This document shows positions 16,281-24,723 of a DNA stretch of 44,746 bases, one piece after another (position 1 is the stretch's first letter; every line of letters begins with the position of its first letter). A model generated the notes under the pieces. That model searched no databases. It was not told the DNA's origin and saw only the letters and a list, made by a program, of their open reading frames with translations. Position numbers and translations under genes: made by a program. Source of the DNA: Parabacteroides distasonis (GTDB lineage Bacteria > Bacteroidota > Bacteroidia > Bacteroidales > Tannerellaceae); the NCBI RefSeq assembly GCF_004793765.1, contig NZ_SRYM01000032.1, forward strand, positions 1 to 44,746, in the 5' to 3' direction.

Positions 16281-16604
16281 GGTTTAATATCGTAATGATT
16301 TGTCTGTAACCTTGTAAGGTTACATTATAAAAATGTATGGAGAGTCTACTTCATGCATATTGCAAACTTCCAGTTGGCTGAGAATGGAATGTGTCCCCGG
16401 AAACATTATACCTCCCTTCTTTGTTATGCCTCATTAAGGATTGAAAACAAACCCTCCCTTTTGCTTATAAAATGTAAGCTTTGTTAACCAAACGTCCGAT
16501 AAAAACATTTTTTCCGTGAAAGTGTCAATTATTTTATGTCTGTTTAAACAATATGTTAGGAATTGTCTGTATCTTTGCGGCAAAATCAAAAAGTTGATTC
16601 GACA
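16281..16604. other. Gene-free stretch between the polysaccharide region and purF-like gene
   Basis: About 324 bases hold no convincing reading frame. The only signal I can support is the promoter-like TATCTTTG near the right end (16570-16577). No repeat, tRNA or large inverted repeat is visible. Confidence 0.6.
16570..16577 (+). promoter_or_regulatory. Promoter -7 element for the purF-like gene
   Basis: TATCTTTG matches the Bacteroidota -7 consensus TAnnTTTG, 27 bases before the ATG at 16605. No good -33 TTTG lies at the usual distance, so the match is one-sided. It also argues that the ATG at 16563, upstream of it, is not used. Confidence 0.6.
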
Positions 16605-18491
16605 ATGGAAGTATTGAAGCACGAGTGTGGTGTCGCCATGGTCCGGTTACTGAAACCTCTGGAATATTATCACGAGAAGTACGGTAGTTGGATGTATGGA
16701 CTGAACAAGCTCTATTTGCTGATGGAGAAGCAGCATAACAGGGGGCAGGAAGGAGCGGGCTTAGCCTGCGTGAAGTTAGAGGCAAATGCCGGAGAGGAAT
16801 ATATGTTCCGTGAACGGGCCGTCGGGACCGGAGCTATTACCGAGATATTTGCCGCAGTTCACGAACACTACAAGGATTTAGCCCCCGGGCAACTCAACGA
16901 TCCGTTATTCGCCAAAGCCAACCTACCTTTCGCCGGAGAGCTTTATATGGGCCACCTCCGTTACAGTACCACCGGAAAATCCGGAATCTCATATATCCAT
17001 CCTTTTTTACGACGCAATAACTGGCGTGCAAAGAACCTTGCCGTTTGCGGAAATTTCAACTTGACAAATGTTCATGAGGTATTCGAGGAGATCACGGCGA
17101 TCGGCCAGCATCCCCGGAAATATTCCGATACGTATATCATGCTGGAGCAGCTGGGACACCGGCTGGACCGGGAAGTGGAGCGTCTGTACCAAAAGTGTGA
17201 GGCGGAAGGATTGAGAGGGATGGATATCACGCATGCTATCGAGGATCAAATTGATTTGTCGAACGTGCTGAAACGCTGTACCCCGGGCTGGGATGGTGGT
17301 TTCGTGATTTGCGGTATCACCGGTAGTGGCGAGTCGTTCAGCGTGCGGGACCCGTGGGGAATCCGTCCGGCCTTCTATTATGCGGATGATGAGATTATCG
17401 TGTTGGCTTCCGAGCGTCCGGTTATACAAACCGTGATGAACGTGCAGGTAGAGAATATCCGGGAGTTGAATCGGGGAGAGGCGATACTCGTCAACAAGAA
17501 AGGCGAGTGGCATATCTCCCAGATCGTGGAGCCGAAGGAGAACAAGGCTTGTTCCTTCGAGCGTATCTACTTCTCACGGGGTAGCGACGTGGATATCTAC
17601 AGGGAAAGGAAGCGTTTGGGAGATAATCTCGTGCATCCGATCTTGAAAGCGGTGGATTATGATTTGAATCATACCGTCTTCTCTTTTATCCCGAATACGG
17701 CCGAGGTCGCTTATTTCGGGATGCAGGAGGGGTTGAACAAGTATTTGAATAAGCTGAAAAAAGAATGGATCGCCGACCGTAGTCACCTGCTCAGGGAAGA
17801 GGAACTGGAGCAAATCCTTTCTATGCGAGTCCGCTCGGAGAAAGTAGCTATAAAAGATATAAAATTACGTACATTTATCGCTGAGGGCAATAGCCGCAAT
17901 GATCTGGCGGCGCACGTGTATGATATTACTTACGGAAGTATTGAACCTTTTATAGATAATCTGGTTGTGATAGATGATAGCATCGTGCGGGGTACTACCT
18001 TACACCAGAGTATTATCGGTATCTTGGATCGCCTGCATCCGAAGAAAATCGTGATCGTAAGCTCTTCTCCACAGGTACGTTACCCGGATTATTACGGTAT
18101 CGATATGTCCCGGATGAACGAGTTTATCGCTTTTAAGGCCGCGGTGGCCCTGTTACGTGACCGGGGGATGGAATACGTGATCTTGGACGCTTATCAAAAG
18201 GCGAGGCGACAACAAACAGCGGCGGATAGTCCGTTGGTGAATTACGTAAAGGAGATATACGCCCCGTTTACGGACGAGGAGATATCCGTTAAGATGGTGG
18301 AGTTGCTTACACCGGCCGGGACGCAGGCGAAAGTAGAGATTGTCTACCAGACTTTGGAGGGCTTGCATGCCTCTTGTCCGGAGCATCCGGGTGACTGGTA
18401 TTTCTCCGGCGATTACCCGACACCGGGCGGGACTCGGTTAGTGAACGAGGCTTTTATTCACTATATGGAAGAAGAATATCTAATTAATTGA
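16605..18491 (+). CDS. purF: Amidophosphoribosyltransferase-like protein (long Bacteroidota type)
   Basis: This 628-residue protein is in the PurF family, which transfers glutamine amide nitrogen to PRPP in the first step of purine synthesis. The glutaminase domain begins MEVLKHECGVAMV; the nucleophile Cys is residue 8, so a short propeptide must be removed. KQHNRGQEGAGLA, HLRYSTTGKSG and the WDGGFVICGI region follow. The phosphoribosyltransferase domain has the PRPP loop VVIDDSIVRGTTLHQSI near residue 470. The protein is well over 100 residues longer than E. coli PurF (505), with an extra region between the domains and at the C-terminus. This is a Bacteroidota form usually found beside carA and carB, as here. 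The stop codon TGA (18489-18491) is part of a heptamer repeat. The start is set by the Cys position and the promoter. Confidence 0.82.
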   Translation: MEVLKHECGVAMVRLLKPLEYYHEKYGSWMYGLNKLYLLMEKQHNRGQEGAGLACVKLEANAGEEYMFRERAVGTGAITEIFAAVHEHYKDLAPGQLNDPLFAKANLPFAGELYMGHLRYSTTGKSGISYIHPFLRRNNWRAKNLAVCGNFNLTNVHEVFEEITAIGQHPRKYSDTYIMLEQLGHRLDREVERLYQKCEAEGLRGMDITHAIEDQIDLSNVLKRCTPGWDGGFVICGITGSGESFSVRDPWGIRPAFYYADDEIIVLASERPVIQTVMNVQVENIRELNRGEAILVNKKGEWHISQIVEPKENKACSFERIYFSRGSDVDIYRERKRLGDNLVHPILKAVDYDLNHTVFSFIPNTAEVAYFGMQEGLNKYLNKLKKEWIADRSHLLREEELEQILSMRVRSEKVAIKDIKLRTFIAEGNSRNDLAAHVYDITYGSIEPFIDNLVVIDDSIVRGTTLHQSIIGILDRLHPKKIVIVSSSPQVRYPDYYGIDMSRMNEFIAFKAAVALLRDRGMEYVILDAYQKARRQQTAADSPLVNYVKEIYAPFTDEEISVKMVELLTPAGTQAKVEIVYQTLEGLHASCPEHPGDWYFSGDYPTPGGTRLVNEAFIHYMEEEYLIN

Positions 18492-18514
18492 AAATTGAAA
18501 ATGGAGAATTGAAA
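18487..18514. repeat. Heptamer tract 6, supplying the purF stop codon
   Basis: Units ATTGAAA, ATTGAAA, ATGGAGA, ATTGAAA begin two bases before the stop codon of the purF-like gene. The TGA within the first ATTGAAA is the stop. Confidence 0.88.
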
Positions 18515-18584
18515 ATTAGGATGGGCGATGGCTTGTTCAGCTTAATTTCCGATGCTCTTTTTATATTATAAAACACAGTTTTTT

Positions 18585-19736
18585 ATGAGAACAGCAACTT
18601 TGATCTTAGACGACGGTACCGTCTTTCGTGGTTACTCTTTCGGCTATGAGAGACCGGTCGCCGGCGAGGTCGTGTTCAATACCGCTATGACCGGATATCC
18701 GGAGAGCTTGACGGACCCTTCGTACGCAGGCCAGTTGATGGTGTTGACTTATCCGCTCGTTGGTAACTACGGTGTCCCGCCTCGTACGTTCGGGACGAAC
18801 GGGATCGCTACGTTTATGGAGAGCGAGAAGATCCACGCCGAGGCGATTATCGTTAGCGATTACAGCCATGAGTATAGCCACTGGAACGCCGAGTGCAGCT
18901 TGGGCGAGTGGTTGAAGGAGGAGAAGATCCCGGGCATATACGGTATCGATACGCGTGCGTTGACTAAGAAATTGCGTGAGCATGGCGTGATGATGGGACG
19001 CATCGTTATCGGCGATGCCGATAACGAGATTGGAAATGGAGAATTGAAAATCGAGAATTATGAGCATGTGAACTATGTGGATCGGGTATCGTGCAAAGAG
19101 ATTATTTGTTACCTGCCCGATGGTACGAGCCAGACCTGTTCTTTATCGGAAGCCCCCAATTCTCGATTCTCGATTCTCGATTCTCAATTCCTAAAGCGCG
19201 TCGTGCTTTTGGACTGCGGCGTGAAACATAACATCATCCGTTGCCTGTTGAGGCGTAACGTGGCGGTGATCCGTGTGCCTTGGGACTACGATTTCAATCA
19301 GCTGGAATACGATGGCTTGTTTATCAGTAACGGTCCGGGCGATCCGGATACTTGCGATGCCGCCGTGCGGAATATCCGTAAGGCGCTTTCTGGGGATAAG
19401 CCGATTTGCGGTATTTGCATGGGTAACCAGTTGTTGGCGAAAGCCGGCGGTGCTTCTATCTATAAATTGAAGTACGGTCATCGTAGCCATAACCAGCCGG
19501 TACGCATGGTGGGTACGGAAAAATGCTTCATCACCTCGCAGAACCATGGTTACGCCGTGGATAACGATACGCTGGGTGAGGAGTGGGAACCGCTGTTCAT
19601 CAATATGAATGACGGGACGAACGAGGGTATCAAGCATAAGACGAAGCCTTTCTTCTCCTCTCAGTTCCATCCCGAGGCTTGCAGCGGGCCGCTGGATACG
19701 GAGTTCATGTTTGATAAGTTTGCGGACTTACTGTAG
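18585..19736 (+). CDS. carA: Carbamoyl-phosphate synthase small (glutaminase) subunit
   Basis: This 383-residue subunit supplies ammonia from glutamine to CarB for arginine and pyrimidine synthesis. The N-terminal domain starts RTATLILDDGTVFRGYSFG and contains NTAMTGYPESLTDPSYAGQ. The class I glutaminase domain has LFISNGPGDPDTC, the nucleophile Cys in ICGICMGNQLLA, and the His-x-Glu in SSQFHPEACSGP. Between the domains the linker is partly repeat-encoded: GNGELKIEN from a heptamer tract at 19029-19063 and NSRFSILDSQF from an oppositely oriented tract at 19159-19186. The enzyme is probably functional, since the linker is variable in the family. The ATG at 18585 is chosen because the family begins within a few residues of RTATLIL; an ATG 33 bases earlier adds a non-conserved LFLYYKTQFF stretch. 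Confidence 0.93.
   Translation: MRTATLILDDGTVFRGYSFGYERPVAGEVVFNTAMTGYPESLTDPSYAGQLMVLTYPLVGNYGVPPRTFGTNGIATFMESEKIHAEAIIVSDYSHEYSHWNAECSLGEWLKEEKIPGIYGIDTRALTKKLREHGVMMGRIVIGDADNEIGNGELKIENYEHVNYVDRVSCKEIICYLPDGTSQTCSLSEAPNSRFSILDSQFLKRVVLLDCGVKHNIIRCLLRRNVAVIRVPWDYDFNQLEYDGLFISNGPGDPDTCDAAVRNIRKALSGDKPICGICMGNQLLAKAGGASIYKLKYGHRSHNQPVRMVGTEKCFITSQNHGYAVDNDTLGEEWEPLFINMNDGTNEGIKHKTKPFFSSQFHPEACSGPLDTEFMFDKFADLL
19029..19063. repeat. Heptamer tract 7, translated inside carA
   Basis: Units ATTGGAA, ATGGAGA, ATTGAAA, ATCGAGA and a partial ATTATGA are in frame in carA. It is oriented opposite to the tract at 19159-19186, so the two can pair in the mRNA. Confidence 0.85.
19159..19186. repeat. 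Heptamer tract 8, nearly perfect, translated inside carA
   Basis: ATTCTCG three times and ATTCTCA once, without gaps; the reverse complement fits the ATCGAGA/ATTGAGA consensus. Because seven is not a multiple of three, gain or loss of one unit would shift the carA frame before the glutaminase domain. Confidence 0.92.
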
Positions 19737-19743
19737 CCCCGTT

Positions 19744-19830
19744 CGTTTCCGGGTGTCGGAATAACTCGTTTCCGGGTGTCGGAATAACCCGTTTCCGGGT
19801 ATCGGAATAACCCGTTTCCGGGTGTCGTAA
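19744..19830. repeat. Tandem array of 23-nt palindromic units between carA and carB
   Basis: Units start at 19744, 19767, 19790 and 19813 and read CGTTTCCGGGTGTCGGAATAAC/T with few changes; the last is incomplete. Each boundary forms a small hairpin, ACCCG-TTTC-CGGGT. The array fills most of the 119-base carA-carB spacer and would be transcribed. Confidence 0.92.
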
Positions 19831-19855
19831 ATACAAACATTAAAAAAATGAAGCA

Positions 19856-22800
19856 ATGAAAGAAGATATAAAGAAAGTCCTGATACTCGGCAGCGGAGCC
19901 TTGAAGATTGGTGAGGCGGGCGAGTTCGATTATTCAGGCAGCCAAGCTCTGAAGGCGATTAAGGAAGAGGGGATTCAAACGGTATTGATCAATCCGAATA
20001 TCGCTACGGTACAGACCTCGGAAGGAGTCGCGGATACGGTTTATTTCCTGCCCGTTACTCCTTTTTTTGTGGAAAAGGTGATCGAGAAGGAACGTCCGGA
20101 AGGCATCTTGCTCGCTTTCGGCGGGCAGACGGCGTTGAATTGTGGCGTGGCCCTTTACCAAAGCGGCGTGCTGGAGAAGTATGGCGTGAAGGTGTTGGGT
20201 ACCCCGGTGCGGGCTATCATGGATACCGAGGATCGGGAGTTGTTCGTACGCAAGCTGGATGAGATCGACGTGAAGACGATCAAGAGCGAGGCCGTGGAGA
20301 ACGCCGCTGACGCTCGTCGTGCGGCCGCTGAGCTGGGGTATCCGGTCATCGTCCGTGCCGCTTATGCGCTGGGGGGCTTGGGTTCTGGTTTCTGCGACAA
20401 TGAGGAAGAATTGGACGTGTTGGTAGAGAAGGCTTTCTCTTTCTCTCCGCAAGTATTGGTGGAGAAAAGCTTGAAGGGCTGGAAAGAGGTGGAGTACGAG
20501 GTGGTGCGCGACCGCTTCGATAACTGCATCACGGTATGTAACATGGAGAATTTCGACCCGCTGGGAATCCATACGGGAGAGTCTATCGTGATTGCCCCCT
20601 CGCAGACCTTGAGCAATACGGATTATCATAAATTACGTGAGTTGGCGATCCGTATCATTCGCCATATCGGTATCGTGGGCGAGTGTAACGTGCAATACGC
20701 TTACGATCCGGAGAGTGAGGATTACCGGGTGATCGAGGTGAACGCCCGCTTGAGCCGTTCTTCGGCCTTGGCTTCTAAGGCGACCGGTTATCCGTTGGCT
20801 TTCGTGGCCGCTAAATTAGGCTTGGGCTACGGTTTGTTCGACTTGAAAAACTCCGTGACGAAAACGACTAGCGCTTTCTTTGAGCCGGCTCTCGATTACG
20901 TGGTATGTAAGATCCCTCGCTGGGACTTGGGTAAGTTCCACGGCGTGGCTCGTGAGTTGGGTTCCAGCATGAAGTCGGTTGGCGAGGTGATGGCGATCGG
21001 ACGTACCTTCGAGGAGGTTATCCAGAAGGGCTTGCGTATGATCGGGCAGGGTATGCACGGTTTCGTGGAGAATAAGGAGTTGGTGATCGAGGATATCGAT
21101 AAGGCGTTGCACGAGCCAACCGACCGCCGTATCTTCGTTATCTCGAAGGCATTCCGGGCCGGTTATACGGTAGACCAGATTCATGAGCTTACCAAGATAG
21201 ACCGATGGTTCCTACAGAAACTATATGGAATCATGCAGACCTCCAAGGAGCTTCACGCTTTCGATATGAAGGGGATCCAACGTTGGCGCATCAATCCGGA
21301 GTTGATCCGCCGGGCGAAGATACAAGGGTTCTCTGATTTCCAGATCGCACGGGCGATCGGTCTCGACGGGGATGTGGAGAAGGGTATGATGTTGGTTCGC
21401 CAGTTCCGTAAGGAGCATGGCATTCTTCCGGCGGTGAAACAGATCGATACCTTGGCCGCCGAGTATCCGGCGCGGACGAATTACCTGTACCTGACGTATA
21501 GCGGTACGGAAAACGACGTGACGTACTTGGGCGATCATCGCTCGATTGTCGTGCTGGGTTCCGGCGCTTACCGCATCGGTAGCTCGGTGGAGTTCGACTG
21601 GTGTGGCGTGCAGGCCTTGAATACGATCCGTAAGGAGGGTTACCGCTCCGTGATGATCAACTACAATCCCGAGACGGTGTCTACCGACTATGATATGTGC
21701 GACCGCCTTTATTTCGACGAGCTTACCTTCGAGCGTGTGATGGATATCCTCGAGCTGGAGAACCCGCACGGCGTGATCGTCTCCACCGGTGGCCAGATCC
21801 CGAATAACCTGGCGATGCGTTTGGACGAACAGCATGTGAATATCTTGGGTACGTCAGCCAAGAGCATCGATAATGCCGAGGACCGTGAGAAGTTCTCCGC
21901 CATGTTGGATCGTATTGGCGTGGATCAACCCCGCTGGAAAGAGCTTTCTTCCATGGAGGATATCAATGGTTTCGTGGCAGAGGTAGGCTTCCCCGTGTTG
22001 GTTCGCCCGAGTTACGTGCTGAGTGGCGCCGCCATGAATGTCTGCTCGAATCAAGAGGAGTTGGAGCGTTTCTTGAAATTGGCCGCCAACGTCAGCCAAA
22101 AGCATCCGGTGGTGGTAAGTCAGTTCATCGAGCATGCGAAAGAGGTGGAGATGGATGCCGTGGCCGATCATGGCGAGATCGTGATGTATGCCATTAGCGA
22201 GCATATCGAGTTTGCCGGGGTTCATTCCGGCGACGCTACGATTCAGTTCCCGGCCCAGAAATTATATGTAGAGACGGTTCGTCGTATCAAGCGTATCAGT
22301 AAGCAGATCGCTAAGGAGCTGAATATCTCCGGCCCGTTCAATATCCAATATCTGGCGAAGGGCAATGAGATCAAGGTGATCGAGTGTAACCTTCGTGCCA
22401 GCCGTTCTTTCCCGTTCGTGAGCAAGGTGCTGAAGATAAACTTCATCGAGTTGGCTACCCGTGTCATGCTGGGCTTGCCGGTAGAGAAACCGAATAAGAA
22501 TGAGTTCGATTTGGATTACGTGGGTATCAAGGCCTCTCAATTCTCGTTCAACCGCTTGCAGAAAGCCGATCCGGTATTAGGGGTCGATATGGCTTCCACG
22601 GGCGAGGTGGGTTGTCTGGGTGATGATGTATCCGAGGCGGTGTTGACGAGTATGCTCGCTGTCGGGCAACGGGTTCCGGAGAAAAATGTCCTTTTGTCTA
22701 CCGGTACGCCGAAGCAGAAGGTAGCCATGCTGGATGCCGCTAAGATGCTGGCGGCGAAAGGCTACAATCTATTCGCTACGGGAGGTACGCACCGTTTCTT

Positions 22801-23083
22801 GGAGGAGAATGGCATTCCGAGTACTAAGGTGTACTGGCCGAGCGAGAAGGGAGAACCGCAGGCGCTTAAGATGCTTCATGAGAAGCAGATCGATATGGTC
22901 GTGAATATCCCTCGTGACCTTTCTGCCGGAGAGCTTGACAACGGCTATAAGATCCGCCGTGCCGCCATCGACCTGAATATCCCGTTGATTACGAATGCCC
23001 GTTTGGCAAGCGCTTTCATTCAAGCCTTCTGTACCTTGAGCGTAGATGATATCTGCATCAAGAGTTGGCAAGAATATAAATAA
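19856..23083 (+). CDS. carB: Carbamoyl-phosphate synthase large subunit
   Basis: This 1075-residue, two-fold repeated ATP-grasp enzyme makes carbamoyl phosphate from bicarbonate, ammonia from CarA and two ATP. The first half starts KKVLILGSGALKIGEAGEFDYSGSQALKA. The second starts near residue 560 with IVVLGSGAYRIGSSVEFDWCGVQA. Each is followed by ATP-grasp motifs (VIEVNARLSRSSALASKATGYP and VIECNLRASRSFPFVSKV). A methylglyoxal synthase-like regulatory domain ends the protein (AAKGYNLFATGGTHRFLEENGI...INIPRDL-like residues). Length is normal for CarB. It lies 119 bases after carA, a gap filled by a tandem palindromic array, so the two are likely co-transcribed. The 3' end lies nine bases before an Fnr-type box. 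Confidence 0.95.
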   Translation: MKEDIKKVLILGSGALKIGEAGEFDYSGSQALKAIKEEGIQTVLINPNIATVQTSEGVADTVYFLPVTPFFVEKVIEKERPEGILLAFGGQTALNCGVALYQSGVLEKYGVKVLGTPVRAIMDTEDRELFVRKLDEIDVKTIKSEAVENAADARRAAAELGYPVIVRAAYALGGLGSGFCDNEEELDVLVEKAFSFSPQVLVEKSLKGWKEVEYEVVRDRFDNCITVCNMENFDPLGIHTGESIVIAPSQTLSNTDYHKLRELAIRIIRHIGIVGECNVQYAYDPESEDYRVIEVNARLSRSSALASKATGYPLAFVAAKLGLGYGLFDLKNSVTKTTSAFFEPALDYVVCKIPRWDLGKFHGVARELGSSMKSVGEVMAIGRTFEEVIQKGLRMIGQGMHGFVENKELVIEDIDKALHEPTDRRIFVISKAFRAGYTVDQIHELTKIDRWFLQKLYGIMQTSKELHAFDMKGIQRWRINPELIRRAKIQGFSDFQIARAIGLDGDVEKGMMLVRQFRKEHGILPAVKQIDTLAAEYPARTNYLYLTYSGTENDVTYLGDHRSIVVLGSGAYRIGSSVEFDWCGVQALNTIRKEGYRSVMINYNPETVSTDYDMCDRLYFDELTFERVMDILELENPHGVIVSTGGQIPNNLAMRLDEQHVNILGTSAKSIDNAEDREKFSAMLDRIGVDQPRWKELSSMEDINGFVAEVGFPVLVRPSYVLSGAAMNVCSNQEELERFLKLAANVSQKHPVVVSQFIEHAKEVEMDAVADHGEIVMYAISEHIEFAGVHSGDATIQFPAQKLYVETVRRIKRISKQIAKELNISGPFNIQYLAKGNEIKVIECNLRASRSFPFVSKVLKINFIELATRVMLGLPVEKPNKNEFDLDYVGIKASQFSFNRLQKADPVLGVDMASTGEVGCLGDDVSEAVLTSMLAVGQRVPEKNVLLSTGTPKQKVAMLDAAKMLAAKGYNLFATGGTHRFLEENGIPSTKVYWPSEKGEPQALKMLHEKQIDMVVNIPRDLSAGELDNGYKIRRAAIDLNIPLITNARLASAFIQAFCTLSVDDICIKSWQEYK

Positions 23084-23091
23084 AAGGGGGC

Positions 23092-23105
23092 TTGACGTAA
23101 ATCAA
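23092..23105. promoter_or_regulatory. Fnr/Crp-type binding box before the Crp/Fnr regulator gene
   Basis: TTGACGTAAATCAA is a near-perfect match to the Fnr-type consensus TTGAT-N4-ATCAA, with one difference in the left half. It overlaps the -33 region of the putative promoter at 23121-23128, so a bound Crp/Fnr protein would either contact or block polymerase. The adjacent gene encodes such a protein, suggesting autoregulation. Confidence 0.7.
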
Positions 23106-23120
23106 GTGGTATTTATTTCG

Positions 23121-23128
23121 TAAGTTTG
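23121..23128 (+). promoter_or_regulatory. Promoter -7 element for the Crp/Fnr regulator
   Basis: TAAGTTTG fits TAnnTTTG, 21 bases before the ATG at 23150. No standard -33 TTTG is seen at 19-21 bases upstream; the Fnr-like box occupies that region instead, as in activator-dependent promoters. Confidence 0.6.
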
Positions 23129-23149
23129 CACATTCAAACAAAAACAACC

Positions 23150-23737
23150 ATGAATATGGATACAGCGATATTTATTGCTCGCAGGATCGCGGCGCAATCG
23201 ATTCTACTCAGTGAGGAAGCCGCCCAGAAACTGGCCTCTATCTTAATTCGGACAGAATTGAAAAAAGGTGCCTTGTTTTTGGGCGAGGGAGAGATTTGTA
23301 CGCAACTCGGTTATGTTTATAAGGGAATGGTCCGCCAGTTTTATTTTAAGAATAAGAAAGAGCTGACCGAGCATTTCGCCAGCGAGGACCACATCTTCAT
23401 TTGCATCGAGAGTTTCTTGCGCCAGCGTCCCGCTAATCTGTTGGTGGAGGCCTTGGAGAATACGGTATTGTATGGCATTCCTCATGATCCTTTATTGGCA
23501 TTGTGCGCCGAGGATTACGAGATCGAGGTCATGTATCGCCGCCTGTTGGAGAATTCGCTGATCCTGTCTCAACGGAAGGCAGACTTCCTTCGTTTCGAGA
23601 CCGCTAATGAACGTTATGCCCGCTTATTGAAAGAACACCCTGAGATCGTGCAGCGTGCTCCCTTGTCCCATATCGCCTCTTATTTGCTGATGACTCCCGA
23701 GACATTAAGCAGGGTAAGGGCTAATATGCAGTTATGA
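23150..23737 (+). CDS. Crp/Fnr family transcriptional regulator
   Basis: This 195-residue protein has an N-terminal cyclic-nucleotide-binding-type beta barrel (KGALFLGEGEICTQLGYVYKGMVRQFYF...ELTEHFASEDHIF, about residues 35-85), a long dimerisation helix (YEIEVMYRRLLENSLILSQRKADFLRFETANERYARLLKEHP) and a C-terminal helix-turn-helix (APLSHIASYLLMTPETLSRVRANMQL). No N-terminal Cys cluster for an iron-sulphur centre is present, so it is not a classical oxygen-sensing Fnr. The ligand is unknown. The start at 23150 is chosen because the upstream ATG at 23126 lies inside the promoter. A Fnr-type palindrome sits over the promoter, and a strong terminator follows. The divergent-ended trp operon lies beyond that terminator on the other strand. 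Confidence 0.88.
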   Translation: MNMDTAIFIARRIAAQSILLSEEAAQKLASILIRTELKKGALFLGEGEICTQLGYVYKGMVRQFYFKNKKELTEHFASEDHIFICIESFLRQRPANLLVEALENTVLYGIPHDPLLALCAEDYEIEVMYRRLLENSLILSQRKADFLRFETANERYARLLKEHPEIVQRAPLSHIASYLLMTPETLSRVRANMQL

Positions 23738-23759
23738 CGGCAAGTACAAGGAACTTATA

Positions 23760-23787
23760 GGACAAAGCTTGAGCTTTGTCCTTTTTT
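23760..23787 (+). terminator. Rho-independent terminator after the Crp/Fnr gene
   Basis: GGACAAAGC, a TTGA loop and GCTTTGTCC form an exact 9-bp stem followed by six T. It ends the plus-strand transcript before the convergent trp operon. Confidence 0.92.
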
Positions 23788-23919
23788 ATTGATTTTTACG
23801 AGATCGTTTTGCGGATCTTGCCCTCTTTTTGTTTGCGAAGGGTACGCAAGGTTCCCGGGAAGACGATCGCTAGGGTCGTTCCATGTGTCAATCTTTATAT
23901 GTAAACATGAATAGGGTTC

Positions 23920-24693
23920 CTATTGTTTTAGGGCTTCCAGTAACTTATCGACCGCCTCGGCGGGAGTAACTTCGCTCTTTAGTAACTGGACGAACTTGCT
24001 ACCGATGATGGCACCGGAAGAATGGGCTGCCGCCGCCTCGAAAGTGGCTTTATTGCTGATGCCGAAACCTACTAAGCGGGGATTCTGTAGGTTCATGGCG
24101 TTGATACGACGGAAATAGGCTTGTTTCTGCTCGTTGAAGTCTTGTTGGGCTCCGGTCGTGGCGGCGCTGGATACCATATAGATAAATCCGTTGGTATGGG
24201 CATCGATCAGCCGGATTCGTTCCTCGGAAGTCTCGGGGGTGATTAGCATGATCATTTTCAGGTCATGGCGATCGGCGATCTCCTTGTAGTCGGAGATGTA
24301 ATCGGCATAAGGCAAGTCGGGGATGATCATTCCGTCTACGCCGGCCTCTACGCAACTGGAGCAGAATTTCTCGAAACCGTATTGCATGATGGGATTCAAG
24401 TAGCCCATCAGGATGATCGGGATCTGTACTTCGCTCCGGATCTCTTTCAATTGCCCGAATAGGAGGCGGAGTGACATCCCGTTACGCAACGCTTGCGTGG
24501 CGGCCTCTTGGATGACGGGGCCGTCTGCCATCGGGTCGGAGAAGGGGATTCCTACTTCTACCATGTGGATACCTTTAGCCTGTAAGGCTTTTAAGATGCT
24601 TGCCGTATCGTTTAAGTTCGGATAACCGGCGGTGAAATAGACGGATAAGATCCCGTCTTTCTGGGTCTGGAATAAGTTTGTGATGCGATTCAT
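23920..24693 (-). CDS. trpA: Tryptophan synthase alpha subunit
   Basis: This 257-residue TIM-barrel enzyme cleaves indole-3-glycerol phosphate to indole and glyceraldehyde 3-phosphate and passes indole to TrpB. Motifs are the N-terminal VYFTAGYPN, the catalytic Glu in [19 protein letters not shown] with substrate-site residues, GMIIPDLPY carrying the catalytic Asp, and phosphate-binding VGFGISNK and AIIGSKFV near the end. Length is normal. It is the last gene of a minus-strand trpBEGDCFA operon, 30 bases after trpF. The operon reads toward the Crp/Fnr gene, and I see no strong minus-strand terminator in the 130 bases after its stop. Confidence 0.95.
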   Translation of the reverse strand: MNRITNLFQTQKDGILSVYFTAGYPNLNDTASILKALQAKGIHMVEVGIPFSDPMADGPVIQEAATQALRNGMSLRLLFGQLKEIRSEVQIPIILMGYLNPIMQYGFEKFCSSCVEAGVDGMIIPDLPYADYISDYKEIADRHDLKMIMLITPETSEERIRLIDAHTNGFIYMVSSAATTGAQQDFNEQKQAYFRRINAMNLQNPRLVGFGISNKATFEAAAAHSSGAIIGSKFVQLLKSEVTPAEAVDKLLEALKQ

Positions 24694-24723
24694 TTTGAAT
24701 TCTATTTTGAAATAAAAATACTA

